Of a DNA stretch of 64,000 bases, positions 30,555 through 41,095 are shown one piece after another. Location of the stretch: assembly GCF_023898315.1 (NCBI RefSeq), contig NC_064622.1, forward strand, positions 355,303,234 to 355,367,233. Direction: 5' to 3'. The DNA is from Schistocerca nitens. Lineage: Eukaryota > Arthropoda > Insecta > Orthoptera > Acrididae. Under the pieces are notes generated by a model that did no database searches, had not been told where the DNA came from, and was given only the letters and a program-made list of their open reading frames with translations. The position numbers were made by a program, and so were the translations under genes. Positions within the stretch are counted from its first letter, which is position 1. Each line of letters starts with the position of its first letter.

Positions 30555-33500
30555 GTTGTTGTTGTTGTGGTCTTCAGTCCTGAGACTGGTTTGATGCAGC
30601 TCTCCATGCTACTCTATCCTGTGCAAGCTTCTTCATCTCCCAGTACCTACTGCAACCTACATCCTTCTGAATCTGCTTAGTGTATGCATCTCTTGGTCTC
30701 CCCCTACGATTTTTACCCTCCACGCTGCCCTCCAATACTAAATTGGTGATCCCTTGATGCCTCAGAACATGTCCTACCAACCGATCCCTTCTTCTGGTCA
30801 AGTTGTGCCACAAACTCCTCTTCTCCCCAATCCTGTTCAGTACCTCCTCATTAGTTATGTGATCTACCCATCTAATCTTCAGCATTCTTCTGTAGCACCA
30901 CATTTCGAAAGCTTCTATTCTCTTCTTGTCCAAACTATTTATCGTCCATGTTTCACTTCCATACATGGCTACATTCCATACAAATACTTTCAGAAAAGAC
31001 TTCCTGACACTTAAATCTATACTCGATGTTAACAAATTTCTCTTCTTCAGAAACGCTTTCCTTGCCATTGCCAGTCTACATTTTATATCCTCTCTACTTC
31101 GACCATCATCAGTTATTTTGCTCCCCAAATAGCAAAACTCCTTTACTACTTTAAGTGTCTCATTTCCTAATCTAATACCCTCAACATCACCCGACTTAAT
31201 TCGACTACATTCCATTATCCTCGTTTTGCTTTTGTTGATGTTCATCTTATATCCTCCCTTCAAGACACCATCCATTCCATTCAGCTGCTCTTCCAAGTCC
31301 TTTGCTGTCTCTGACAGAATTACAATGTCATCGGCGAACCTCAAAGTTTTTATTTCTTCTCCATGGATTTTAATACCTACTCCGAATTTTTCTTTTGTTT
31401 CCTTTACTGCTTGCTCAATATACAGATTGAATAACATCGGGGAGAGGCTACAACCCTGTCTTACTCCCTTCCCAACCACTGCTTCCCTTTCATGTCCCTC
31501 GACTCTTATAACTGCCATCTGGTTTCTGTACAAATTGTAAATAGCCTTTCGCTCCCTGTATTTTACCCCCGCCACCTTTAGAATTTGAAAGAGAGTATTC
31601 CAGTCAACATTGTCAAAAGCTTTCTCTAAGTCTACAAATGCTAGAAACGTAGGTTTGCCTTTCCTTAATCTTTCTTCTAAGATAAGTCGTAAGGTCAGTA
31701 TTGCCTCACGTGCCCCAGTATTTCTACGGAATCCAAACTGATCTTCCCCGAGATCGGCTTCTACTAGTTTTTCCATTCGTCTGTAAAGAATTCGTGTTAG
31801 TATTTTGCAGCTGTGGCTTATTAAACTGATTGTTCGGTAATTCTCACATCTGTCAACACCTGCTTTCTTTGGGATTGGAATTATTATATTCTTCTTGAAG
31901 TCTGAGGGTATTTCGCCTGTTTCATACATCTTGCTCACCAGATGGTAGAGTTTTGTCAGGACTGGCTCTCCCAAGGCCGTCAGTAGTTCCGATGGAATGT
32001 TGTCTACTCCAGGGGCCTTGTTTCGACTCAGGTCTTTCAGTGCTCTGTCAAACTCTTCACGCAGTATCGTATCTCCCATTTCATCTTCATCTACATCCTC
32101 TTCCATTTCCATAATATTGTCCTCAAGTACATCGCCCTTGTATAGACCCTCTATATACTCCTTCCACCTTTCTGCTTTCTCTTCTTTGCTTAGAACTGGG
32201 TTTCCATCTGAGCTCTTGATGTTCATACAAGTGGTTCTCTTATCTCCAAAGGTCTCTTTAATTTTCCTGTAGGCAGTATCTATCTTACCCCTAGTAAGAT
32301 AAGCCTCTACATCCTTACATTTGTCCTCTAGCCATCCCTGCTTAGCCATTTTGCACTTCCTGTCGATCTCATTTTTGAGACGTTTGTATTCCTTTTTGCC
32401 TGCTTCATTTACTGCATTTTTATATTTTCTCCTTTCATCAATTAAATTCAATATTTCTTCTGTTACCCAAGGATTTCTACTAGCCCTCGTCTTTTTACCT
32501 ACTTGACCCTCTGCTGCCTTCACTACTTCATCCCTCAGAGCTACCCATTCTTCTTCTACTGTATTTCTTTCCCCCATTCCTGTCAATTGTTCCCTTATGC
32601 TCTCCCTGAAACTCTGTACAACCTCTGATTCTTTCAGTTTATCCAGGTCCCATCTCCTTAAATTCCCACCTTTTTGCAGTTTCTTCAGTTTTAATCTACA
32701 GGTCATAACCAATAGATTGTGGTCAGAGTCCACATCTGCCCCTGGAAATGTCTTACAATTTAAAACCTGGTTCCTAAATCTCTGTCTTACCATTATATAA
32801 TCAATCTGATACCTTTTAGTATCTCCAGGGTTCTTCCATGTATACAACCTTCTATCATGATTCTTAAACCAAGTGTTAGCTATGATTAAATTGTGCTCTG
32901 TGCAAAATTCTACCAGGCGGCTTCCTCTTTCATTTCTTAGCCCCAATCCATATTCACCTACTACGTTTCCTTCTCTCCCTTTTCCTACACTCGAATTCCA
33001 GTCACCCATAACTATTAAATTTTCGTCTCCCTTCACAATCTGAATAATTTCTTTTATTTCATCATACATTTCTTCAATTTCTTCGTCATCTGCAGAGCTA
33101 GTTGGCATATAAACTTGTACTACTGTAGTAGGTGTGGGCTTCGTATCTATCTTGGCCACAATAATGCGTTCACTAAGCTGTTTGTAGTAGCTTACCCGCG
33201 TTCCTATTTTCCTATTCATTATTAAACCTACTCCTGCATTACCCCTATTTGACTTTGTGTTTATAACCCTGTAGTCACCTGACCAGAAGTCTTGTTCCTC
33301 CTGCCACCAAACTTCACTAATTCCCACTATATCTAACTTTAACCTATCCATTTCCCTTTTCAAATTTTCTAACCTACCTGCCCGATTAAGGGACCTGACA
33401 TTCCACGCTCCGATCCGTAGAACGCCAGTTTTCTTTCTCCTGATAACGACATCCTCTTGAGTAGTCCCCGCCCGGAGATCCGAATGGGGGACTATTTTAC

Positions 33501-33847
33501 CTCCGGAATATTTTACCCAAGAGGACGCCATCATCATTTAATCATACAGTAAAGCTGCATGCCCTCGGGAAAAATTACGGCCGTAGTTTCCCCTTGCTTT
33601 CAGCCGTTCGCAGTACCAGCACAGCAAGGCCGTTTTGGTTATTGTTACAAGGCCAGATCAGTCAATCATCCAGACTGTTGCCCTTGCAACTACTGAAAAG
33701 GCTGCTGCCCCTCTTCAGGAACCACACGTTTGTCTGGCCTCTCAACAGATACCCCTCCGTTGTGGTTGTACCTACGGTACGGCTATCTGTATCGATGAGG
33801 CACGCAAGCCTCCCCACCAACGGCAAGGTCCATGGTTCATGGGGGGG
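30555..33847 (-). mobile_element. Full-length RTE-type LINE
   Basis: Flanked by the 11-bp target duplication TTTATGAAATT at 30544-30554 and 33848-33858. On the minus strand a 5' UTR of about 310 bases precedes one long ORF. A very short 3' UTR (AGACCACAAC) and (AAC)n tail follow. This layout, with one ORF and a simple-repeat tail, is typical of RTE. Truncated relatives are at 21500, 44132 and 63000. Complete and apparently recent. Confidence 0.95.
30574..33537 (-). CDS. RTE endonuclease/reverse transcriptase, 987 aa, intact
   Basis: A single uninterrupted frame encodes an APE-type endonuclease followed by a reverse transcriptase. Endonuclease (about 40-280): AWNVRSL (N46), ISEVWW (E75), GDWN (D179, N181) and the SDHN active-site pair (272-273). 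RT (about 495-760): RNKAPGVDNIPSELL, ENYRTISLISHSCKIL, DQFGFRRNTGAREA, FVDLEKAFD (first Asp), RQGCSLSPMLFNLY and FADD at 734-737. The C-terminal part has RMLKIRWVDHITNEEVLNR and ends AASNQSQD. No missing residue is visible, so the protein should be able to nick DNA and prime reverse transcription. The MMM start at 33537 gives the longest frame; the true start could be the second or third Met. Confidence 0.95.
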   Translation of the reverse strand: MMMASSWVKYSGGKIVPHSDLRAGTTQEDVVIRRKKTGVLRIGAWNVRSLNRAGRLENLKREMDRLKLDIVGISEVWWQEEQDFWSGDYRVINTKSNRGNAGVGLIMNRKIGTRVSYYKQLSERIIVAKIDTKPTPTTVVQVYMPTSSADDEEIEEMYDEIKEIIQIVKGDENLIVMGDWNSSVGKGREGNVVGEYGLGLRNERGSRLVEFCTEHNLIIANTWFKNHDRRLYTWKNPGDTKRYQIDYIMVRQRFRNQVLNCKTFPGADVDSDHNLLVMTCRLKLKKLQKGGNLRRWDLDKLKESEVVQSFRESIREQLTGMGERNTVEEEWVALRDEVVKAAEGQVGKKTRASRNPWVTEEILNLIDERRKYKNAVNEAGKKEYKRLKNEIDRKCKMAKQGWLEDKCKDVEAYLTRGKIDTAYRKIKETFGDKRTTCMNIKSSDGNPVLSKEEKAERWKEYIEGLYKGDVLEDNIMEMEEDVDEDEMGDTILREEFDRALKDLSRNKAPGVDNIPSELLTALGEPVLTKLYHLVSKMYETGEIPSDFKKNIIIPIPKKAGVDRCENYRTISLISHSCKILTRILYRRMEKLVEADLGEDQFGFRRNTGAREAILTLRLILEERLRKGKPTFLAFVDLEKAFDNVDWNTLFQILKVAGVKYRERKAIYNLYRNQMAVIRVEGHEREAVVGKGVRQGCSLSPMLFNLYIEQAVKETKEKFGVGIKIHGEEIKTLRFADDIVILSETAKDLEEQLNGMDGVLKGGYKMNINKSKTRIMECSRIKSGDVEGIRLGNETLKVVKEFCYLGSKITDDGRSREDIKCRLAMARKAFLKKRNLLTSSIDLSVRKSFLKVFVWNVAMYGSETWTINSLDKKRIEAFEMWCYRRMLKIRWVDHITNEEVLNRIGEKRSLWHNLTRRRDRLVGHVLRHQGITNLVLEGSVEGKNRRGRPRDAYTKQIQKDVGCSRYWEMKKLAQDRVAWRAASNQSQD

Positions 33848-33889
33848 TTTATGAAATTAGCGGTCAACATATACAGGGTGATTCCGTGA

Positions 33890-34370
33890 TGATATTACAA
33901 ATCTTCATGGATGATGGAAAAGGGACCCTTGTCCGAAAACGAGTCGAATGTCATAAGCGAAAATCGTTCTGACACTTCTGACAGTGGAGTATATGTACTG
34001 GTACAGTTATTTCTAAGATTGTAGAGTAGGCAACTTTCGGGGTTGGTAGTAAGGACCAAAAAAAGACAAAATATCCACCAAATATGGGCTCTAAAATGCA
34101 TACTTTAAGAGCTATGATCGCTTTTTCAGTAAAAGACATGTGTTTCACAGTAGCCATAGCTCTTGAAGTATACACTTTAGAGCCCATGTCCACTGGACAT
34201 TGTTTTCTTTTCTTAGCCCACGCTACCGCTCCTGAAACTTGCCTATCCTACAGTCTTAGCAACAACAGCACCGGTACATGTATTCCATCGTCAAAGCTAT
34301 TAGAACAACTTTCGGTTGTAACTTTCGACTTGGTCGTTTCCGGATCAGGCTTCCTTTCCTCAAATTCATA
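33890..34370. repeat. Foldback element (two ~190-bp inverted arms)
   Basis: Starts TACAGGGTGATTCCGTGATG. Left arm 33925-34118 pairs, with about 15-20 percent mismatch by eye, with 34150-34350; best near the centre (GGGCTCTAAA..AAGAGCTATG against CATAGCTCTTGAAG..TTTAGAGCCC). The right terminus is degraded. No transposase is seen, so it is a non-autonomous foldback or MITE-like copy. Confidence 0.6.
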
Positions 34371-34386
34371 CATTTACGCGTCTCCA

Positions 34387-34482
34387 TGCACAGTTTTACA
34401 TTTCCGAACGTCTAAAGCAAGTTGCCAATTTTCCGCTACTGTGCAGACAACACATGCATCACAGTGTGCCGTTCAAATTTCA
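34387..34482 (-). pseudogene. Small LINE fragment shared with 37741-37832
   Basis: Nearly identical to 37741-37832 (CACAGTTTTACATTT, AAAGCAAGTTGCCA, ACACATGCATCACAGTGTGC). In complement it lies at the WQLALN..KC block of a CR1-like RT. Boundaries are uncertain. Confidence 0.6.
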
Positions 34483-35317
34483 GGAAATTTGCAACAATGT
34501 GAACAATGAGACCTCTCGGATGAAAATCATAGGCATTTAGCAAACGGATATGGACGTAAAATATGGTGGGGTCGTTGGTGTGTTTTCTCAACAGTATCAT
34601 TTGCAGGTGAATCTTTGCCAAGACCCAAAGATTATTTTTTATCTAAACGATTCGGTCGGTTTTGAAAAGTGTCCTGTCACAAGAACTAAATATCGTACGT
34701 GAAACAAAAAACTTATTATTATGTCTGAGAGGATTGACGGTCATCCATGCTGTATTAGAATTCTGTGTTGAATAAAAACACTGTACTCCAGATTACACGG
34801 GACTGGTGGGGGGGGGGGTTGGGGGGGGGCAGTTGATCCCTACTGCCCCACCCCCGCCCGCCCGGACCATTCCTGGCTTTGTGGACGCCTATGACTCCTG
34901 CCATTCTGCAGAAATTTTTCGGAGTGAGTGTTCAGTTGAGCAGAACGTAATTTCTTTCGCGAAACATACATTGACTACGAATCACGCGACTATGGTCTAG
35001 CCAATGGTTTACCAGTAAGCGCTCTGTAGATTCATCATCACTGGTTCAGACAGATCCCTCTCAAAAGTAACGTGGTTTTGTATAGGCATTTTATATGTGA
35101 ATTTGTTATCTGGAATGAACTTGGCTTATAGCTCTTAAGAGATAAATGGAAGAGCATTTCACTTGTCTCCGGCAAGTGTCACAGCTCAAATGTCCCTGAC
35201 TGCTCTGCTACAAATAAAGAAAAGATGGCCACAACTCATTTTCCTTTTTTTACTGCACTTTATTTCCGAGTGTCTATTTTAATAACTGAGACTGTGGCGG
35301 CATTGACAATGGTTTCC
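34483..35317. other. No gene; G-run
   Basis: AT-rich with a G-rich run at 34806-34829 and matching C-rich stretch near 34850. No element family recognised. Confidence 0.5.
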
Positions 35318-35319
35318 TA

Positions 35320-36671
35320 CACTGAGGTGACAAAAGCCATGGGATAGCGATATGCACATATACAGATGTCGGTAGTATCGCGTGCACAACCTATGAAAGG
35401 GCAGTGCATTGGAGGAACTATCATTTGTAATCATGTGATTCACGTGAAAAGGTTTGCGTCGTGATTATGGCTGCGCAACGGGAATCAACTAACTTTTAAC
35501 AAGGAATGGCAATTGGAGCTACACAGGTGGGACATTCCATTTTGGAAATCGTTAGAGAATTCAATATCCGAGATCCACTGTGTCAAGAGTTTGCCGAGAA
35601 TATTACATTTCAGGTACTCCCTCACATCACGGACGACGCAGTGGCCTTCACGTAACGACCGAGAGCAGTGGTGGTAGCGTTGAGTTGTCAGTGGTAACAC
35701 ACAAGCAGCTCTTTGTATCCGTTAGTACAGTGAGGCGAAATCTGGCGTTAGTGAGCTATGGTAGCACACAACCGACGCGAGTGACTTTGCTATCAGCACG
35801 ACACCGCCTGCAGCGCTCCTCCTGGGCTCCTGACCATATCCGTTTGGAGCCTAGAGACTGGAAAACCGTGGTCTGGTCAGATGAGCCCCGATCTCAGTCG
35901 GAAAGAGCTAAAGGTAGGCTTCTAGTGTGGCGTAGATCCCACAGAGCCATGGAGCCAAGCTGTCAACAAGTACTGTGCATGCTAGTAGTGGCTCTATAAT
36001 GATTTGGGCTGTGTTTACTTGGAATGAACTGGGTACTCTGGTCAAACTGAACCGTTCATTCACGGGAAATGGTCATGTACGCTTACTTGGGGACCATTTT
36101 CAGCCATTGGTTCCAAAATGGTTCAAATGGCTCTGAGCACTATGGGACTTAACAGCTGAGGTCATCAGTCCCCTAGAACTTAGAACTAATTAAACCTAAC
36201 TAACCTAAGGACATCACACACATCCATGCCCGAGGCAGGATTCGAACCTGCGACCGTAGTGGTCGCGCGGTTTCAGACTGAAGCGCCTAGTAACGTTCGG
36301 CCATCCCGGCCGGCGTAGCCATTGGTGGACCTCATGTTATAGCTAACAATGCACCATGTCACCGGGTCACAAATTCTCGCGATTGGTTTGAATGACAGTC
36401 TGGACAGTTCGACCGATTGATCTGGCCACTCAGATCGCCGGATGTGAATCCTACTGAATATTTATGTGACATAAACGAGAGTCAGTTCGTGCTCAAAATC
36501 CTTCACCGGCAACACTTTCGCAGTTATGGACGCCTACAGAGGCAGCACAGCTCGATATTTGTGCACGGGACTTTCAACGACATGTTGAATCCACGCTACG
36601 TCGAGCTGCTGCACTACTCCGCTCAAAAGGAAGGTATTACGAGGTATCCCATGACTTTTGGCACCTGAGTG
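35320..36671 (+). pseudogene. Tc1-like element, ends intact, coding broken, SINE inside
   Basis: TA at 35318-35319 and 36672-36673. Terminal repeats of about 26 bp: CACTGAGGTGACAAAAGCCA and TGACTTTTGGCACCTGAGTG. The transposase can be followed (VGHSILEIVREFNI, then DWKTVVWSDEPRSQSERA with the first Asp, then WPLRSPDVNPTEYL at the third block) but is full of stops and shifts. A SINE at 36112-36316 separates core and C-terminus. Same family as 5443 and 39906. Confidence 0.9.
36112..36316 (-). repeat. SINE type A, antisense, in Tc1-like element
   Basis: Complete, preceded by a short AAAATGG start. The target duplication is AGCCATTGGT at 36102-36111 and 36317-36326. Confidence 0.93.
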
Positions 36672-36673
36672 TA

Positions 36674-37139
36674 GTATGTCAAAGTGAAAGTGTCGCGAAA
36701 AAACATGGAATTTGTTGCTATGGCACACGTTGCACATTAGCGGTTTATCACATGCTCAAAATATTTTTTGGGCAAAGTTCTTCAGTTTTTACTATCTAGT
36801 GGTATTTGTTTAATCCTCATTCAGTCTTTAGGCAACTAAAATATTAATCGCAGAACTCCACAGATTAAGTAGTGATACTACATCTTGTGATTCTAAATTA
36901 AAATCAATGACAGTGCTTTGGAGATAGGTATAACCCAGAGGCTATCATTTTTCCTGGACTTGGAAACTGGTCGAAACGTGTATACATCAAAGGATTGACT
37001 GGGAGGACACTCTCAGATTACTCAACACACGCAGGGACTTCAAAATGTAAGTTACAATGTGTCGCCTCACGCTAAGAACATTGCGGATTGGTGCATTGTG
37101 AAAAGAGAGCTCCATGTTCTTGGTTTCCTGCAGACACGG
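36674..37139. other. No gene recognised
   Basis: AT-rich. The phrase TTTTTCCTGGACTTGGAAAC near 36950 is isolated. No repeat of the window matches. Confidence 0.45.
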
Positions 37140-37840
37140 TTCTAAATCTAAATCTACATCCACATTGTGCAAACCACTGTGACAAGCATAAGAGAGAGTG
37201 GGCCCCTTGTACCAGTTATTAGGGTTTCTTCCCGTTCGATTCACATATGGAGAGCCGGAAGAATGATTGTTTAAATGCCTCTGTGCGTGCTGTAATTAAT
37301 CTAATTTTCTCCTCGTTTAAAGCCGGTTCTTGAAACTTCGTTCTATCTTCAAGAATCTTCCAGTTCAGTTCCTTCAGTATCTCTGCGGCACTCTCCCACG
37401 GATTACACAAACCTGTGACTAGTTCGTGCTGCCCTTCTCTGTGTACGTTCAGTATCCCTTGTTAGTCCTATCTGATTTGGATCTCACTTGAGCAATATTC
37501 TGGACCCGTTCGCACGAATGATTTGTAAGCAATCTTCTTTGTAGACTGATTGCACTTCCCCAGTATTCTACCAATAAACCGACCACCTGCTTTACTTACG
37601 ACTGAACCTATGCGATAATTTCATTTCATATCCATTCTGAGTGTTACACTCAGGTATTTGTATGAGTTGGGCGATACCAGCTGTGACTCACTGATAATAT
37701 GGTCACAGGATACTATGTTTTTTTTTTCCTTTTGCAAAGTGCACAGTTTTACATTTACGAACATTTAAAGCAAGTTGCCAGTTTTCTGCTTCTGTGCAAA
37801 CAACACATGCATCACAGTGTGCCGTTCAAATTCTGCGGAA
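37140..37840 (-). pseudogene. CR1-like LINE 3' end, antisense
   Basis: Left boundary is the 3' tail in complement (CTAAATCTACATCCACATTG). The minus frame 37410-37219 reads EILKELNWKILEDRTKF and then ARTEAFKQSFFRLSI, equivalent to the conserved end of ORF2. Further right come complements of the SVVGRFIGR and LEYCSS-type blocks and the WQLALN block. It belongs to a subfamily different from the 54-58 kb copy. Confidence 0.75.
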
Positions 37841-38230
37841 AACGGAAACGTACTCAAAATTTGGAGTACACGGGGAAGTACGATTCTTGCGTGCTGAATG
37901 TCTAAATCGCACACGTATTCACCGTAAGATTCTGGTAGTACAAGTACCCCATGCAGTGCCGTGCGCAGCCTTGGTGAAATGGTGCCAACAATTTGACCAA
38001 AGCTGCACAGACGTGGGTGATTCTGTTCGGGAAGTCCGTTATCCGCCAGCATGCGGAATCTTTTCGGCAAGCTGAAAGAACATCTGGAGGAAAAGAGCGT
38101 TCCTCGAATGGCTCCTTGACCAGGGAGTGAATTTCTGGGACGTTCCGATTGTTGTTTATTTATACTCTGTGTCAATGTTGAAAAATATTGTCATGTATCT
38201 GTGCCACTTTGGTGTATAGAACAACCAGCA
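37841..38230 (+). pseudogene. Possible mariner-like N-terminal relic
   Basis: The plus frame at 37794-38075 reads KFGVHGEVRFLRAECLNRTR and later AALVKWCQQFDQ and SVREVRYPP, resembling an N-terminal HTH domain with GSV-type linker. No catalytic part follows. The similarity to 13754 suggests the same family as the relic at 13984. Confidence 0.4.
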
Positions 38231-38585
38231 TTCAATAAAATTTACTTGGCCTGCCGTGATAACGTGTGTAATTAACTTTTTGAAGTGCACTCGGGTAAGT
38301 GAATGTCACTGTGTTTCGACACTGTAAACTATCAATACACCCCAATGGGATTCCAAACAAAATCAGACGAGGAGGAAAATTCGAGTGCTGAAGAAATAAG
38401 AATAGCACTTGACGTGGCCTACCGAAACAAAAGATTTTACGACCCACGGCAATAGCCACGAAGGCTTACAAAACTTATATACAAGGCCTGACAAAAATAA
38501 TGAAGCATTCACAAGGGGAAGAAAAAAGGAATTGAAAGTTTACGAACTAATAGAGAGCATGCCAAGTTATTTCAGCGAGTACAGT
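38231..38585. other. No gene recognised
   Basis: A short stretch of open codons (DEEENSSAEEIRIALDVAYR, about 38365) is stopped soon after. No family recognised. Confidence 0.4.
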
Positions 38586-38598
38586 CAAATTTACAAAG

Positions 38599-38802
38599 GT
38601 GATGATGTTAGATTTGTGGGGCGCTCAACTGCGCGGTCATCAGCGCCCGTACAAAGTCCCAATTTTTAGACAGTCCATTTTTTTCCATAGTCCAATCGAG
38701 CCATTGTCACGTATGATGATGATGATGATGATAACGGGAATCGAACCCGGGACCCCGTGATCCAGAGGCAGCAACGCTAGCCACTAGACCAATATCTGCG
38801 GA
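38599..38802 (-). repeat. SINE type F, antisense
   Basis: On the minus strand: tRNA-like head GGTCTAGTGGCTAGCGTTGC, B-box GGTTCGATTCCCG, a (ATC)n tract, and a tail GGGCGCTGATGACCGCGCAG. The target duplication is CAAATTTACAAAG at 38586-38598 and 38803-38815. Confidence 0.92.
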
Positions 38803-38815
38803 CAAATTTACAAAG

Positions 38816-39903
38816 AACTTGGCAGTCTGTGTCGAATTGTCAGTATGACGTTGCACTGTCTGTCCTGGATGCACGCATCGATTCGGTTCGTAAAGGTGTC
38901 ATACAGCGGTTGTTTTCTGTCCAGGGGCAAGCTGTCTCACAAATATTGTAACTGGTCCTTGATATACTGGATTCTGGTACTGCAACGGAGTTGACGCCGG
39001 GACTGGTCCCAAACATGTTCTATAGGGGACAGACATGTGGATGTTGCGGGACGCAGGAGTATCTCGGTCACGCCTAGTTGGTAGACACGCATGCTGTGTG
39101 TGGACGAGCATTCCCCCGTTGAAAAATGGCACCACGATACTGTCGCATCATAGGTAACACGTGTGACACAGGGTGTCCGTGACGTGCCGTCGTGCTGTCG
39201 GAATTCCCTCAATAACTTCCAGCCATGACCTAACGTTATACCCGATGGCTTGCCACATCGTGACACCACGAGTAACATCGCTATCCCACTCCTAAACTAG
39301 AAGAACGGGACTTCTGCCCAGGTCGACGCCGTGTTCACCGGCGACGGTCATCAGCAGTAATGCAGAATCTTTATTCATCGCTAAACACAATGCGACACGT
39401 CTCAACAGCAGCCCACGCTTCGCAGTACCGTCCACTCCAAATGCAGCTGTCTGTGTTGTAGTGTTAACGACAGCCTACGCACGGAATGGTAACTGTGCAG
39501 TTCAGCCGCGTCTCGTCTCCAACCAATGGTGCAGGATGACAGAATATTGCAAGGAGACGATTACTTGTACTCGGATGGCAGGCGCGGATGTGAAGGTGTC
39601 ACGAAATAATTTGCGGACAAGCAGCGGTCCTCCCTTGTGGTGGTCAGACGTGGTCGGTTGGAACCTTGCGGACGAGTACGCTTCCATCTGGTTCCCGTGC
39701 AGTCCAAAACCGGATAACTGTCGCATCCGAATGTGACACAAATCTGGACATTGCGCGATTCGACCAGCTGAGAAAACGGAGATCCACAATGATGTTCCTT
39801 TCAAATTCTGTGAGGTGCTGATATCGGTGTCTCACACGAGTACGCAGCACCTCTTTGTTCTTCACAGTGATGACTCAACATCTGATGCAGTTCATGTCCC
39901 TTC
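38816..39903 (-). pseudogene. Tc1-like transposase relic, antisense
   Basis: Read on the minus strand from about 39865: TRVRHRYQHLTEFERNIIVD, LRFLSWSNRAMSRFVSHSDA (HTH), then after breaks LSPIEHVWDQSRRQL near 39020 (third acidic residue). The middle is frame-broken. It abuts the next Tc1-like element at 39906. Confidence 0.78.
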
Positions 39904-39905
39904 TA

Positions 39906-40998
39906 CACTGAAGTGACAAAGTCATAGGGTACCTCCTAATATCGTGACATCTTCTGCCTGGCGTAGTGCAGCACCTAGACGTGGAATGGACTGAACAAGG
40001 CGATAGGAGTCCCCTGCACAAACACTGGGCCATGGCGCCTCTACAGGTGTCCTTAATTGCAAAAGTATTGCCGTTGCAGGATGTTGTGCACGAATTGATT
40101 CTCGATTACGCAACACGAACATTCGATGGGATTCATGTCGGGCGATGAGGGTGGCCAAATCATGCGGTTGAGGTGTCCAGAATGTACTTAAACGCGAACA
40201 ACAGTGGCCTGTTGACATAGCGCACTGTCATCCACAACATGAAGTCCATGAATGGCTGCAAATGGACCCAAGTACCCAAACATAACCAGTCTCAGTCAAT
40301 GATCGGTTAAGCTGGACCAGAGAACACAGTCCATTCCATGTAAAGAGAGCCCACATCATTATGGAGTCACCGCCAGCTTGCACAGTGCCTTGTTGACAAC
40401 TTGGGTCCATGGCTTCGTGGGGTCTGCGTCACACTCGACGCCTACGATCAGCTCTTACCAACTGAGATCGGACTCATCTGACCAGGCCACAGTTTTCCAG
40501 TCAGCTACGGACCAATCGATTGGTCACGAGCCCACAAGAGGCGCTTCGGGCGATGTCGTGCTGTTAGCAAAGACACTCGTGTCGGTCGTCTGGTGCCACG
40601 ACTTCTGCAGTTATTCACACAGTGTTGCATGTCTGTTAGCACTGACAACTCTACGGAAACGCCACTGTTGTCGGCCATTCTGTTGTCCGTGGCGAGTGGA
40701 ACTGCCTGACATTTGGCTTTCTTATCACACTCCCGATACTGTGGATCTCAAAATATTGAAATCCCTTACGATTACCGAAATGAAAAGTCTCATGCGTCTA
40801 GCTCGAACTACTACTCTGCGTTGGTAGTTTTATAATTCCCGTCGTGCAGCCATGATCACGATGGAAACGTTTTCACATGTATCATCTAAGTACAATTAAC
40901 ATATCCGTCAAGCACCGCCCTTTTATGCCATATGTAGGCGATACTACCGCCATCAGCATATGTACATATCGCTATCCTAGACTTTTGTTACTTCAGTG
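39906..40998 (-). pseudogene. Tc1-like element, antisense, coding broken
   Basis: Ends CACTGAAGTGACAAAGTCAT and AGACTTTTGTTACTTCAGTG are complementary terminal repeats. TA is kept at 39904-39905 but reads CA at 40999-41000. On the minus strand blocks for WTLPLFTWNGLC-like and VIRESIRAQ codons can be traced, with stops throughout. Same family as 5443 and 35320. It is shorter than them, so internal deletions are likely. Confidence 0.85.
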
Positions 40999-41095
40999 CA
41001 TACGCCCAGTGGGCAACGGAAAGTACCTAGAACGCCGCGCATAGTAAACTAGCACATCGAAGATAAATATCGTAGCAACTGGCAATGTTTATATA

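Noticed and set aside
31226-32800. Several open frames of 60-100 codons on the plus strand between 30754 and 33240
   Set aside because: They are antisense to the intact RTE ORF and only reflect its codon composition.
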